Assembly (NCBI RefSeq): GCF_000287675.1
Contig: NZ_ALJL01000033.1
Location: 1 to 50,290 of the forward strand
Reading direction: 5' to 3'
Source of the DNA: Lachnoanaerobaculum sp. ICM7
Lineage (GTDB): Bacteria; Bacillota; Clostridia; Lachnospirales; Lachnospiraceae
DNA: 50,290 nt
Each line of letters begins with the position of its first letter. Position 1 is the stretch's first letter. The notes under the pieces were generated by a model, which worked only from the letters and a program-made list of their open reading frames with translations, searched no databases and was not told where the DNA came from. This document shows, in pieces, positions 8,278-17,597 of the stretch. Both the position numbers and the translations under genes were made by a program.

Positions 8278-8290
8278 AATATATCCAAAT

Positions 8291-9298
8291 CTATTTTAAT
8301 TCCACCATGGTTATTTCTTTTGCAAAGCAGCCATATTTTTTAACACTTAAATCATTAAGTTCCATGCCGCCGCAAAGTCTTATAATTGCTTCCAGCTCGT
8401 TTACTCCGGCATTGTGAGTAAAAGGATAGCCTCCTCCAAATCTCGCATTCATATCTATTATATAGGCTTTCCCGTCTGATAAGAGTATATCCATATCAAG
8501 ATTTCCTATATGAGAAAGACTTTTTGCTATCTTCTTTCCTACAGTTTTAAGATCGCTGTTTTTGGTAACCTCTGCAATATCTGTTTCACCGGATCTCATT
8601 GCATATTTTCTCTTTACCGTAACACTTAAGTTCTCTCCTTTAAGATCGTTGAAAATATCCAGCCCGAACTCGTCTCCTTTGATTTTTTCCTGTATAAGTA
8701 TTGCTTTGTTCATATCGGCATTTGACTCAAATCTTAAATAAGATTTTTGTATACTTCTCTTTGCCTTTTCATAGAGAACTTCAAGTTCTTTTTTATTTTC
8801 GGCTTCAAATATGCTTAGAGAGCCCATTCCCCATCTGGGTTTTAAAATATAAGTCTTATTATTAAAGTCCGCCCCTTCAAGCGCCTTATCAAGATCCAAA
8901 TAGGTCTCCGGCACAGGCATATTTATCTTCTCAAGATATTTAAGCATTTCAAATTTATCATTACAAATATTTATAACATCCTCATTTGAAACAATGACCT
9001 TTACACCCAAAGCCTCAAATTCGGCTTTATTCTTTGCAAGTATCATAAGGTCAATGTCAAAGAGTGAAATTAAAATATCTATTTTTTCATTTTTGCATAT
9101 TTCCAGTAGAAACGGAATATATTCTTCATCATATATAAGCGGTGACTCAAAAGCCTTATCAGCTACGCTCATAGCTGTTGTATTCATATCCGAATTTGTT
9201 GCTACGATACTTCCGATTAATCCAAGGTCCTTATATATATCCCTTAAATAATCGATTATATATGCTCTTCTACCCACACTGGTCAAAAGTATATTCAT
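8291..9298 (-). CDS. ATP-grasp ligase, carbamoyl-phosphate-synthase-like
   Basis: 335 residues. An N-terminal Rossmann-like pre-ATP-grasp domain (NILLTSVGRRAYIIDYLR) is followed by an ATP-grasp core with KPRWGMGS for nucleotide binding, LIQEKIKGDEFGLD, and a C-terminal metal site in AYIIDMNARFGGGYPF. Such enzymes join a carboxylate to an amine or thiol through an acyl phosphate. It lies between two flippases in a glycan operon (2-base gap from the upstream gene), so it may attach an amino acid or similar group to a sugar or precursor. The substrate cannot be read from the sequence. Confidence 0.82.
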   Translation of the reverse strand: MNILLTSVGRRAYIIDYLRDIYKDLGLIGSIVATNSDMNTTAMSVADKAFESPLIYDEEYIPFLLEICKNEKIDILISLFDIDLMILAKNKAEFEALGVKVIVSNEDVINICNDKFEMLKYLEKINMPVPETYLDLDKALEGADFNNKTYILKPRWGMGSLSIFEAENKKELEVLYEKAKRSIQKSYLRFESNADMNKAILIQEKIKGDEFGLDIFNDLKGENLSVTVKRKYAMRSGETDIAEVTKNSDLKTVGKKIAKSLSHIGNLDMDILLSDGKAYIIDMNARFGGGYPFTHNAGVNELEAIIRLCGGMELNDLSVKKYGCFAKEITMVELK

Positions 9299-9300
9299 TA

Positions 9301-10728
9301 TTATCTCACCTTACTCACTATCATCTTAAAGTTCTCATTTTTCATAACTACAGCCAATGCTATATAAATAATTACACCAAGCACTATCTGTATCAAAAGG
9401 CTTAAAATACCGATTCCTATATGCTTACCTGCAATGTAAATAATAATTCCCATAATTATAGCAGGCATGAAGTTATTTAAAGCATCCATACTCTGTTCTT
9501 TTAGTGTGTAGCCCAAAAGCCTTTCATTCGGTGCCGCATTTATATATGCACAGATCAAATCTGAAAAAGCCTTAAGCCCTACAAACACAAATACATTATA
9601 CCTTATTCCTATCAGCAATATGGCAATTCCAAGGATCTTTTTTATAATCTCAAGCTTTAAAAATATATCACTTCTGCCCATAGCATTTAATGCCTCAAGG
9701 TTTGATACATGAATCGGCCAAAATACATATGAAAAACACATCATCTGCAAAAACGGTATTGCAATCCTCCACTTTTCTCCAAGCAGTAAAAGTATCAGAT
9801 TGTCACTGACCGCCGCCAGACCGCACATCATAGGTGCCACCACAAATGTGGAAAGTCTTACCGATGACTTTAAAAGTGATTTTACATCCTCCTTACTTTC
9901 CTGTTTCTTTGACATAGCAGGAAGAAGTACGGACTGTATGGCTGATGAAAGATTGCTTACTACAAGTTTTGGAAATTGCTCACCTCTGTTGAATGAGCCA
10001 AGCATATCCTCACTGTATGCCTTACCTATGACAAGTCCGTGTATATTTGTAAAAATCGTATCTATAAGTGATGCCGCCAAGAGCTTCGAGCCATAGGCAA
10101 ACATGGTTTTTAATCTATCCAAGCTGAACTTAAGCCCCGGAAAATATTTTATACCTATACCGAGTATTATAAGGAGTGCAAAATAATAGACTATCTGCTG
10201 GAAAACCAAAGCCCAGACCTTTGCTCCCTCAAGTGCCATAATTACACTCACGCTGCCTGAAATAACAGACGAAAAAAATGTTGCTATGAAAAGTGTTTTA
10301 AACTTCATATTTCTGGCAACATATGAATTTTCTATTGATATAATACTCCCGGGCAGTATTATTATGCCCATAACTCTAAGTATATCGGTAAGCTCCGGAT
10401 TTTTATATATATCGGCTATTACTGGAGAACCCAAAAATAGCAGCATATATATCGCCAGTGATAAAAGTACATTAAAAATCAGCACAGATGAAAAGTCCAA
10501 ATCATCTGCATGAAACTTTTGTATCAGTGCTGAAGCAAAACCGTTTTGTACCAAAACATTTGCTATTGTTGTAAATATCAAAACTATTGCAACTATTCCA
10601 TACTCTGACGGACTTAAAAGCCTTGCAAGGAGTACAGATACTATAAACTGGACTCCCTGTGAACCCCCGTTTTCAAGTATTTTCCAAAAAAGAGATGTGG
10701 AAATCTCACTTTTATTTTTTTTATTCAT
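9301..10728 (-). CDS. Lipopolysaccharide-type flippase, WzxC-like (first of two)
   Basis: 475 residues with about 12-14 hydrophobic helices; the N-terminus SLFWKILENGGSQGVQFIVSV and PSEYGIVAIVLIFT match the polysaccharide-biosynthesis subfamily that includes WzxC. It should flip a lipid-linked oligosaccharide. The start overlaps the previous stop by one base (TGATG) and the stop is two bases before the ATP-grasp gene. It is not closely similar in sequence to the other flippase of this operon (7045-8277), so this is not a recent duplication. Confidence 0.85.
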   Translation of the reverse strand: MNKKNKSEISTSLFWKILENGGSQGVQFIVSVLLARLLSPSEYGIVAIVLIFTTIANVLVQNGFASALIQKFHADDLDFSSVLIFNVLLSLAIYMLLFLGSPVIADIYKNPELTDILRVMGIIILPGSIISIENSYVARNMKFKTLFIATFFSSVISGSVSVIMALEGAKVWALVFQQIVYYFALLIILGIGIKYFPGLKFSLDRLKTMFAYGSKLLAASLIDTIFTNIHGLVIGKAYSEDMLGSFNRGEQFPKLVVSNLSSAIQSVLLPAMSKKQESKEDVKSLLKSSVRLSTFVVAPMMCGLAAVSDNLILLLLGEKWRIAIPFLQMMCFSYVFWPIHVSNLEALNAMGRSDIFLKLEIIKKILGIAILLIGIRYNVFVFVGLKAFSDLICAYINAAPNERLLGYTLKEQSMDALNNFMPAIIMGIIIYIAGKHIGIGILSLLIQIVLGVIIYIALAVVMKNENFKMIVSKVR

Positions 10729-11708
10729 CAGATATTCAACATCTCTCCTAATGTAAGTATTTTTGAACTTTTAAAAAATGAATATTTCAAGATATCTCTT
10801 ATCTTTGATATTCTGTTTTTTGATTTCATATTTGCAAAGGCATTTAAATATTTGTGTGCATAATATGTATCGGCCAACCTGCTTTTCCCAAGTTCATTCT
10901 TATATAATAGTAAAAACTCCTCTACTTGTGCAAACATACAGTCATAGTTTTCTCTTATCCTTTGTTTATTTCTCTTTTTTATATTGCGAAGTTCCAGAGG
11001 ATTCTTTGCGCCAAGCTCATTGCTTTCATGTTGACGATATTTTACAAGGCACTCATTAAGAAAACCAACCTTACCGAATGTAAAGGCAATCAGTCCAAGC
11101 CACCAGTCGTGCATAAAAGAAACTTTAGGTCTTTTGTATATATCAAGCAATGCTTTATTTATAATCACCGTATTTCCTGTGATATTGTTTTCAACCAAAT
11201 ACCTTGAAAAACTTTCTTCAGTGCTTATTGTATAAAGGTATTTTGACTCTTCTTTTGCATGCGTTATGGCTTCACTTATACCTGTAAGCTCAGACATTTT
11301 TTTGTTTTGTGAATTCAGGTTTTCATCCACTATCTCCAAATCCGAATGCACAAGTATCGGTGTTTCTTTGCCATACCTTCTTTCAAGCCTTTTTACAGCC
11401 TTCAGACTTTTTTTGAGTCTATCTCTTTCCCAAAAGTCATCCTGATCGCATAGTGCAATATATTCGGCATCAGCCATATCAAGCAGATTGTAAAAGTTTT
11501 CTTTAGCGCTGTGAGTATTGCTCTGAACAACATTTATCTTTTCGCCCAATACGCTCTCATAGCCTCTTAATATTTCAAGTGTACAATCGCTTGAATTATC
11601 GTCACTTGCAAGTATACTGTAGTCCGTATAGCTTTGATTTATTATACTTTCTATCTGCTCAGACAAAAATCTTTCACCGTTATAGGTCGCAAGTAAAATC
11701 TCTATCAT
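10728..11708 (-). CDS. GT2 glycosyltransferase, RgpB-like rhamnosyltransferase candidate
   Basis: 326 residues. GT-A motifs: IEILLATYNGERFL, ASDDNSSDCT and the diagnostic ALCDQDDFW, which is common in RgpB-type alpha-1,3-rhamnosyltransferases of rhamnose polysaccharides. HDWWLGLIAF contains the later conserved histidine-aspartate region. It probably adds a rhamnose (donor dTDP-L-rhamnose) on the cytoplasmic side. The gene is eight bases after the upstream GT2 gene. Subfamily assignment is moderately sure; linkage is not determined. Confidence 0.8.
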   Translation of the reverse strand: MIEILLATYNGERFLSEQIESIINQSYTDYSILASDDNSSDCTLEILRGYESVLGEKINVVQSNTHSAKENFYNLLDMADAEYIALCDQDDFWERDRLKKSLKAVKRLERRYGKETPILVHSDLEIVDENLNSQNKKMSELTGISEAITHAKEESKYLYTISTEESFSRYLVENNITGNTVIINKALLDIYKRPKVSFMHDWWLGLIAFTFGKVGFLNECLVKYRQHESNELGAKNPLELRNIKKRNKQRIRENYDCMFAQVEEFLLLYKNELGKSRLADTYYAHKYLNAFANMKSKNRISKIRDILKYSFFKSSKILTLGEMLNI

Positions 11709-11716
11709 AAACTTTC

Positions 11717-12595
11717 CTACACCAACCCGAAAATAATCACTTCAAATCTTACAAACGCAAAGAAAACTTTTGCAAATATCTGCTGAAGAGGGTTTATATT
11801 CAGATAATTTTTATAAAAATACATTGTGGACTCTTCTCTGATTTTCTGGCGTGAATAAAGGCTCTTTAAACTTTTTTTGATGCTTGCGGAATGTATATGC
11901 TTATACTTATATCCTGTAATAACGGACGTTTTTAATCCGATACCTTCCATCTTTTTTGAAAGCAAATCCTCCTCACCGTATAAAAACATCTTTTCGTCAT
12001 AACCACCGACCTTTATAAATGCGTCAACTCTTACCATAAGTAGTGCCCCAAGTACAGCGCCTACTTTTCTTATCTTGGCATTATAAAAGTTTCTGTCATA
12101 ATGAAGTGCCTTTGTAAAGATTCGTCTGCATATAGGACCGTTCTCCGCCAAGGAATGAAGAAAATCTCTCATCGGCCAACATGACGCACCTTTTAGTACA
12201 TTTTCTCTGCAGCCATATACATCATTTGTTTCTACCAAAGGAGCGCATATGCCGATATTTTCATTTTTTTCCATAGCTGACTTTAATACTCTAATCACTC
12301 GTTCTTCAAAGTCTGTATCCGGATTTGCAATCAAAGCCAAATCCATTCCGAGTTTTTTCGCTACAAAAATACCGATATTATTTCCGGAACCATATCCTTT
12401 GTTTTCATGGTTTTCTACAAAGTATATTTTTTCATTATCTTCGCAGTAGCTTTTTAATCTGATTCTTGAATCATCATTTGAAGCATTGTCTACCACAATT
12501 ACTTTATCAAATACATCATAATTTGCCGTATTTCCAAGGACTTTTAATGTATTATCCGCATCATTATAATTTAATACTACTAAAGCTAATTTCAT
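11717..12595 (-). CDS. GT2 glycosyltransferase, WbbL-like
   Basis: 292 residues. The motifs LALVVLNYND, VDNASNDDS, ENKGYGSGNNIG and ANPDTD are characteristic of the WbbL/RfbF rhamnosyltransferase branch of GT2, with MFLYGEEDLLSKK as the catalytic acid region. The start has AAGGAGAG upstream. It lies between a GT8 gene and another GT2 gene on the same strand. The C-terminus has a short hydrophobic stretch that may touch the membrane. Confidence 0.8.
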   Translation of the reverse strand: MKLALVVLNYNDADNTLKVLGNTANYDVFDKVIVVDNASNDDSRIRLKSYCEDNEKIYFVENHENKGYGSGNNIGIFVAKKLGMDLALIANPDTDFEERVIRVLKSAMEKNENIGICAPLVETNDVYGCRENVLKGASCWPMRDFLHSLAENGPICRRIFTKALHYDRNFYNAKIRKVGAVLGALLMVRVDAFIKVGGYDEKMFLYGEEDLLSKKMEGIGLKTSVITGYKYKHIHSASIKKSLKSLYSRQKIREESTMYFYKNYLNINPLQQIFAKVFFAFVRFEVIIFGLV

Positions 12596-12604
12596 TTGCT
12601 CTCC

Positions 12605-13585
12605 TTATTTTCTTTCAGAATGCTTCTTGTATGCTTTATCTATGTAATACTCGGATATCCTTTTTCTTAATGTCGGACAAATACATGTAATCAAATCCAT
12701 CATATGATATATGAGCATATACAGATTCTTTCCCTTTTCTATAGGAACATCTCTAAAAGGAGTCTTTTTCTTAAAGTAATCGTATGCTTTCTTATACGGA
12801 TTAAAGCTTCCTGCTATCCATGGCCTTTCATCTCCTGCAAAATGTATTATTACCGGTCTTCTCTTCGCTTCTTTTAAATCCTTCTTTGTGTAGGAAAGGC
12901 TTGCACTGTAAACTTTAATAAATGAATTGTATGAAAAATATTTATAATTTGAAAAGAAATTATACTTAGGTAAAAGCTTCTTTATCTTCCATCTGAGTAC
13001 ACCGTTTATAGCATCCTGCTCTCCGAAAAGACTCTTATCCCATATACTTTTGCTGTAGCTTATAGTCTTTTCACCGAGATTATTCTCTCTCCACTTTTTT
13101 AGATCGATAAGTAGCAGCCCGGCATTTACATAAGACGCCTCAAAATCAAGTCCTATTTCATACCTTACTCTTTCAAGTACTGTAGGCTCCTCCACTGCAG
13201 CTATTATATTTTCTCCAAGCTCTGTATTGTATAATTCCCTTATAGAATGCAATATAACCATATCACAATCCAGATAAAGTATTCTATCAACATCTTCAGG
13301 CAAAATCTCACCTACAAGCAGTCTACCCATCTTGCTGATATCAAATGTTGAATCCTGCAAACCTGTATCAAAATATTTTGATGTATCTTTAAGTTCTATT
13401 ATTTCTACATCTCTACCAAACCTTTTTGCTATACTTTTCAATTTGCCCAAAGAGTCCTCACCAATTCCTGTGGAAATGATGAAGACTCTGATATCTTTTT
13501 CGTTTCTGTTTCTTTCGTATAGAGAATATAAGCTGACACCCAGGTGCACTGCAAATTTTTCATTTGCTATATAAACTATATTCAT
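12605..13585 (-). CDS. Glycosyltransferase family 8 (retaining)
   Basis: 326 residues with the GT8 signature set: NIVYIANEKFAVHLGVSL at the N-terminus, the metal-binding YLDCDMVI, VNAGLLLIDLKKWRE, a GEQDAING segment, and IIHFAGDERPW near the end. GT8 enzymes transfer glucose or galactose with retention of configuration (LgtC/GspA type). It is the first gene of the minus-strand run ending at 5072, with GAGGTAAGT upstream of ATG. It follows the leuA terminator; I see no strong promoter, only an AT-rich TATAAT-like box near 13600. Confidence 0.88.
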   Translation of the reverse strand: MNIVYIANEKFAVHLGVSLYSLYERNRNEKDIRVFIISTGIGEDSLGKLKSIAKRFGRDVEIIELKDTSKYFDTGLQDSTFDISKMGRLLVGEILPEDVDRILYLDCDMVILHSIRELYNTELGENIIAAVEEPTVLERVRYEIGLDFEASYVNAGLLLIDLKKWRENNLGEKTISYSKSIWDKSLFGEQDAINGVLRWKIKKLLPKYNFFSNYKYFSYNSFIKVYSASLSYTKKDLKEAKRRPVIIHFAGDERPWIAGSFNPYKKAYDYFKKKTPFRDVPIEKGKNLYMLIYHMMDLITCICPTLRKRISEYYIDKAYKKHSERK

Positions 13586-13614
13586 ACTTACCTCATTTAT
13601 TATTATATGAACAT

Positions 13615-13650
13615 AAAGGAATACACACTTTAATACGCATGTATTCCTTT
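13615..13650 (-). terminator. Terminator after leuA
   Basis: AAAGGAATACA and TGTATTCCTTT form an 11-bp stem with a 14-base loop, 14 bases past the leuA stop. The following tract on the minus strand is T-rich but interrupted, so partial read-through into the GT8 operon is possible. Confidence 0.65.
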
Positions 13651-13663
13651 AATAAAAGTACTT

Positions 13664-15328
13664 TTAATAGAACAATCTATTTACTGCAGAGAATAAAGCT
13701 CTGATAGATGATCTTGTGATATTACCTGAAATACCCACACCATAAGTGGTCTTTCCGCTTTCCACATCAAGCATATGGATATATGAAGCCGCCTTTGCAT
13801 TTGAACCTGATGTAAGAGCATGCTCATTATAATCAAGAACCTTAATTCCCTTACCGACAACATTTTCAAGGCCTCTCTTAACAGCATCGATAGGACCGTT
13901 TCCGGTACTCTCAAACACTTTCTCTTCACCGTTAAATGTGTATGTAACCTTAACATATGTAGAGAAATCTCCGTCCTCATCGGCATCAGTGATAATACAT
14001 TTCTCAAAATGCAGAGGTTCTTTCTTCTCAATGTAATTCTTTTCAAATTCCTTGTAGATTTCTTCCGGTGAAACTTCACCCTGTACTTCTGAAATCTTCT
14101 GAATAATATCTGCGAATTCCTTGTGCATACCCTTCGGTAATTTGAAGCCATAGAATGTATCCATAACAAATGCAACTCCGCCCTTTCCGGACTGTGAGTT
14201 TATTCTTACTACAGGCTCATACTCACGACCTATATCTGCAGGATCTATAGGCAGATATGGAACTTCCCAGTATGGGTTGTTTCTCTGTCTCATCGCCTGA
14301 ACGCCCTTATTTATAGCATCCTGATGAGAACCTGAAAAAGCTGTAAATACAAGCTTTCCTGCATATGGATGTCTCGGGTCGATGCTCATCTTTGTGGTTC
14401 TCTCATATACATCTATGATTTCTTTAATATTGCTGATATTAAGATTCGGATCAATACCCTGTGAAAACATATTGTAGGCAATATTAAGTATATCCACATT
14501 TCCTGTTCTCTCACCGTTTCCGAAAAGTGTACCCTCCATTCTGTCGGCTCCTGCCAAAAGCGCAAGTTCCGCAACAGCTGTACCTGTACCTCTGTCATTA
14601 TGAGGATGTGTGGAAAGTATAATCGCCTCTCTGTTTTTTAGGTGTGTACTCATCCACTCTATTCTGTCTGCAAATACATTAGGTGTTGTCATCTCAACAG
14701 TGTTCGGAAGATTGATTATTATCTTCTTATATTTTGTAGCGCCCCATGCATCTACAACGGCGTCACATACATCAAGTGCAAAATCAAGTTCTGTTCCCAT
14801 AAAACTCTCAGGTGAATATTCCAATATAATTTCACCGTCATGATCTTTCATATACTTCTTTACAAGATCCACACCTTCAAGTGCAATATTTTTTATTCCT
14901 TCTCTATCAAGAGCGTATACTACATCTCTTTGTAATGTATCCGTGGAATTATAGATATGCATTATACATTTTTTAATTCCCTTTATAGCTTCAAAACTTC
15001 TTTTTATAAGATGCTCTCTACACTGGCAAAGTATCTGTACTACAACATCATCCGGTATAAGTTTTCTGTCCACAAGCTGACGAAGGAAGTCAAATTCTAT
15101 CTGGGATGCTGCCGGAAAACCTATCTCTATTTCCTTAAAGCCCAACTTTACAAGCAGATTAAACATCTCTATCTTTTCTTCTACCACCATTGGCTCGACC
15201 AATGCCTGATTGCCGTCTCTTAGATCTGATGAACACCATATAGGTGCTTTCTCTATTTGCTTATTCGGCCATGTTCTCTCTTTAAAATCCACTACAGGAT
15301 TTCTCTTATATCTTTCAATATGATACAT
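13664..15328 (-). CDS. leuA: 2-isopropylmalate synthase (long form)
   Basis: 554 residues. It condenses acetyl-CoA with 2-ketoisovalerate in the first step of leucine synthesis. The catalytic TIM barrel begins with SDLRDGNQ (residues 34-41), carries the metal-binding HPHNDRGTG near residue 242, and is followed by a linker and the C-terminal LeuA allosteric domain (about 430-550), ending SSIRALFSAVNRLFY. The length and N-terminal KRNPVVDFKERTWPNK fit the long fungal/actinobacterial-type LeuA2. Ribosome site AGGAGAG. The gene follows glmM by 62 bases and no other leucine genes are near; no T-box or leader peptide is visible in that gap. Confidence 0.95.
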   Translation of the reverse strand: MYHIERYKRNPVVDFKERTWPNKQIEKAPIWCSSDLRDGNQALVEPMVVEEKIEMFNLLVKLGFKEIEIGFPAASQIEFDFLRQLVDRKLIPDDVVVQILCQCREHLIKRSFEAIKGIKKCIMHIYNSTDTLQRDVVYALDREGIKNIALEGVDLVKKYMKDHDGEIILEYSPESFMGTELDFALDVCDAVVDAWGATKYKKIIINLPNTVEMTTPNVFADRIEWMSTHLKNREAIILSTHPHNDRGTGTAVAELALLAGADRMEGTLFGNGERTGNVDILNIAYNMFSQGIDPNLNISNIKEIIDVYERTTKMSIDPRHPYAGKLVFTAFSGSHQDAINKGVQAMRQRNNPYWEVPYLPIDPADIGREYEPVVRINSQSGKGGVAFVMDTFYGFKLPKGMHKEFADIIQKISEVQGEVSPEEIYKEFEKNYIEKKEPLHFEKCIITDADEDGDFSTYVKVTYTFNGEEKVFESTGNGPIDAVKRGLENVVGKGIKVLDYNEHALTSGSNAKAASYIHMLDVESGKTTYGVGISGNITRSSIRALFSAVNRLFY

Positions 15329-15390
15329 TTAATCTCTCCTCTTTTCTAATCTAAGTTTAAGCTTTGTCCCATTCTCTGATTTTTGTCCCC

Positions 15391-16737
15391 CTATATTAAA
15401 AGTCCTTCTTTTTCCATAACTTTTATTACTTCATCTGTATATTTTTCGCATTCTTCCATGCTCTTTGCTTCTACCATTACTCTGATAAGAGGCTCGGTAC
15501 CGCTTGGACGAAGAAGTATTCTTCCGTCATCTCCAAGTGCTTTGCTTACGGCATCTACCGCCTCAAGCACCGCCTTGTTTTCTCCGGCTTTTTGCTTATC
15601 CACAACTCTCACATTCTTTAAAACCTGTGGGAAGATATCCACTTCACTTGCGAGTTTTGATAGAGTCTGCTTGGTTTCAAGCACCACCTCCATTACCTTA
15701 AGTGATGTAAGTATTCCGTCACCTGTTGTGGCATGTTTTGCAAATATAATATGTCCCGACTGCTCACCGCCAAGGCAGTGACCGTTATTTTGCATATTTT
15801 CATACACATATTTATCACCTACAGCAGTCTTTTCAAAATTTATATTTTCTCTTTCAAAGGCTTTATACAGTCCGAAGTTTGACATAACGGTTGTAACTAC
15901 GGTATTGTTGAAAAGCTCTCCCCTCTCCTTCATATACTTACCGCAAATATAAAGGATTAGGTCTCCGTCCACTACATTACCGTTCTCATCAACGCAAAGG
16001 CATCTGTCGGCATCTCCGTCATATGCAAAACCTATATCGCAACCGTTTTCCAAAACACATTTTTGTAGACTCTCTATATGTGTTGAACCGCAGTCGGTAT
16101 TTATATTTATACCGTCAGGATTGTTATGAATCACATAGGTATCAGCTCCCAAGGCATCAAAAACATTCTTTGCAATACTTGAAGCCGAGCCGTTTGCAAG
16201 ATCCAGTGCCACCTTCTTTCCCTTAAAGGATCTGGTAGCTATAGAGATAAGATATCCTATATATCTGTTTCTGCCTGCGGCATAGTCTATAGTTCTTCCG
16301 ATATCTTCCTTTGTTGCAAAAGGAAGAGAATCTGCAGGTCCGTCTATATAGCTTTCTATTTTTTCTATAACTTCCTCTTCAAGCTTTTCACCCTTGCCGT
16401 TGATTACCTTTATACCGTTGTCATAGTATGGATTATGGCTTGCGGAAATCATTATTCCACAATCAAAATCATCACTTCTTACAACATAGGATACACTTGG
16501 GGTTGTAGTAACATGAAGCAGATATACATCTGCTCCGGATGCTGTAAGTCCCGCTACCAAAGAATATTCAAACATATAGCTTGATCTTCTTGTATCCTTA
16601 CCTATAGCAACTCTGCATTTTTTACCGTCCTTAGAGTAGAAGCTTCCCAAAAATCTTCCAACCTTATATGCATGTTCAACTGTAAGGTCTATATTTGCTT
16701 CTCCTCTAAATCCGTCTGTACCGAAATATTTTCCCAT
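15391..16737 (-). CDS. glmM: Phosphoglucosamine mutase
   Basis: 448 residues from the ATG at 16737, which overlaps the rfbD stop by one base (TAATG) and has GGAG upstream; a longer frame would only run into rfbD. It interconverts glucosamine-6-phosphate and glucosamine-1-phosphate for UDP-GlcNAc. The N-terminus MGKYFGTDGFRGEAN is the GlmM hallmark. The phosphoserine loop ISASHNP places the catalytic Ser at residue 100, the metal loop is DGDADR, and the C-terminal phosphate-binding loop is RPSGTEPLIRV. It belongs to the rfbA-rfbB-rfbD transcription unit, tying amino-sugar and deoxysugar supply together. Confidence 0.96.
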   Translation of the reverse strand: MGKYFGTDGFRGEANIDLTVEHAYKVGRFLGSFYSKDGKKCRVAIGKDTRRSSYMFEYSLVAGLTASGADVYLLHVTTTPSVSYVVRSDDFDCGIMISASHNPYYDNGIKVINGKGEKLEEEVIEKIESYIDGPADSLPFATKEDIGRTIDYAAGRNRYIGYLISIATRSFKGKKVALDLANGSASSIAKNVFDALGADTYVIHNNPDGININTDCGSTHIESLQKCVLENGCDIGFAYDGDADRCLCVDENGNVVDGDLILYICGKYMKERGELFNNTVVTTVMSNFGLYKAFERENINFEKTAVGDKYVYENMQNNGHCLGGEQSGHIIFAKHATTGDGILTSLKVMEVVLETKQTLSKLASEVDIFPQVLKNVRVVDKQKAGENKAVLEAVDAVSKALGDDGRILLRPSGTEPLIRVMVEAKSMEECEKYTDEVIKVMEKEGLLI

Positions 16738-17597
16738 TAGCCATTCTCCAGTTCTGACAGGTATCTCTTTAGAGCATCCTGCCATGAAGGCAAAAGCTCA
16801 AATCCGTTCTTTGTCAGCTTTGATTTATCCATTCTTGAGTTGTGAGGTCTCTTAGCCTTCACCGGGAAAGCATCCGAGTTCACAGGTGTAACTGCCACAT
16901 CAAGATTTGCCTGCTTAAATATCTCACAGGCAAATTCATACCAGGAACAAAGCCCCTCATTCGTAGCATGATATCTTCCGTATTTGTCGGTTAAAATCAT
17001 ATCCACCAAAAGTCTTGAAAGATCAGGAGTATATGTAGGTGATCCGATTTGATCGTTTACCACGCTTACAGCTCCTCTTTCCTTTCCGAGTCTTATCATT
17101 GTTTTTATAAAGTTGTTTCCATGAAGACCGAATACCCAAGAAATTCTTACTATAAAATATTTCTCAAGTAATTCCTCAACATATAGCTCTCCCTTATACT
17201 TTGCCATACCGTAAATATTAAGAGGTGCTCTCTTATCATCCGGCTCCCATGGTCTTTCGCCCTCTCCGTCAAATACATAGTCTGTAGAAATATACATCAT
17301 GGAAAGGTCAAGCGCCTTCGCCACCTTCGCAATATTTTTAGTACCTTCCGCATTTATCTTCGTTACAAGGGCTTCATTATCTTCCGCCGCATCCACTGCC
17401 GTATATGCCGCACAATGGATGATTGCATCAAGCTTTTTTTCACCATTGATTTTTTCTATTACTTCCTTTGTCGCCTCAGGATCCGTAATATCCAAATCGT
17501 CAATGTCTATGCCTATCGCATCAATATTTCTATTTGACAACTCGCAAAGAAGATCGCTTCCAAGCTGACCCTTTGCGCCTGTTACCAATACTCTCAT
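16737..17597 (-). CDS. rfbD: dTDP-4-dehydrorhamnose reductase
   Basis: 286 residues. It makes dTDP-L-rhamnose by NADPH-dependent reduction in the last step of the pathway. The Rossmann motif GAKGQLGSDL is at the N-terminus and the SDR catalytic YGMAKYKGE and TDYVFDGEG are present. Start overlaps the rfbB stop by one base. It needs the epimerase RfbC to make its substrate, and rfbC is not in this window. Confidence 0.95.
   Translation of the reverse strand: MRVLVTGAKGQLGSDLLCELSNRNIDAIGIDIDDLDITDPEATKEVIEKINGEKKLDAIIHCAAYTAVDAAEDNEALVTKINAEGTKNIAKVAKALDLSMMYISTDYVFDGEGERPWEPDDKRAPLNIYGMAKYKGELYVEELLEKYFIVRISWVFGLHGNNFIKTMIRLGKERGAVSVVNDQIGSPTYTPDLSRLLVDMILTDKYGRYHATNEGLCSWYEFACEIFKQANLDVAVTPVNSDAFPVKAKRPHNSRMDKSKLTKNGFELLPSWQDALKRYLSELENG

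Noticed and set aside
13681-14175. Second open frame inside leuA on the same strand
   Set aside because: It is out of frame within the conserved LeuA C-terminal domain and has no family features.
15329-15390. Possible T-box or leucine leader before leuA
   Set aside because: The gap is only 62 bases, with no leucine codon run, specifier hairpin or terminator.
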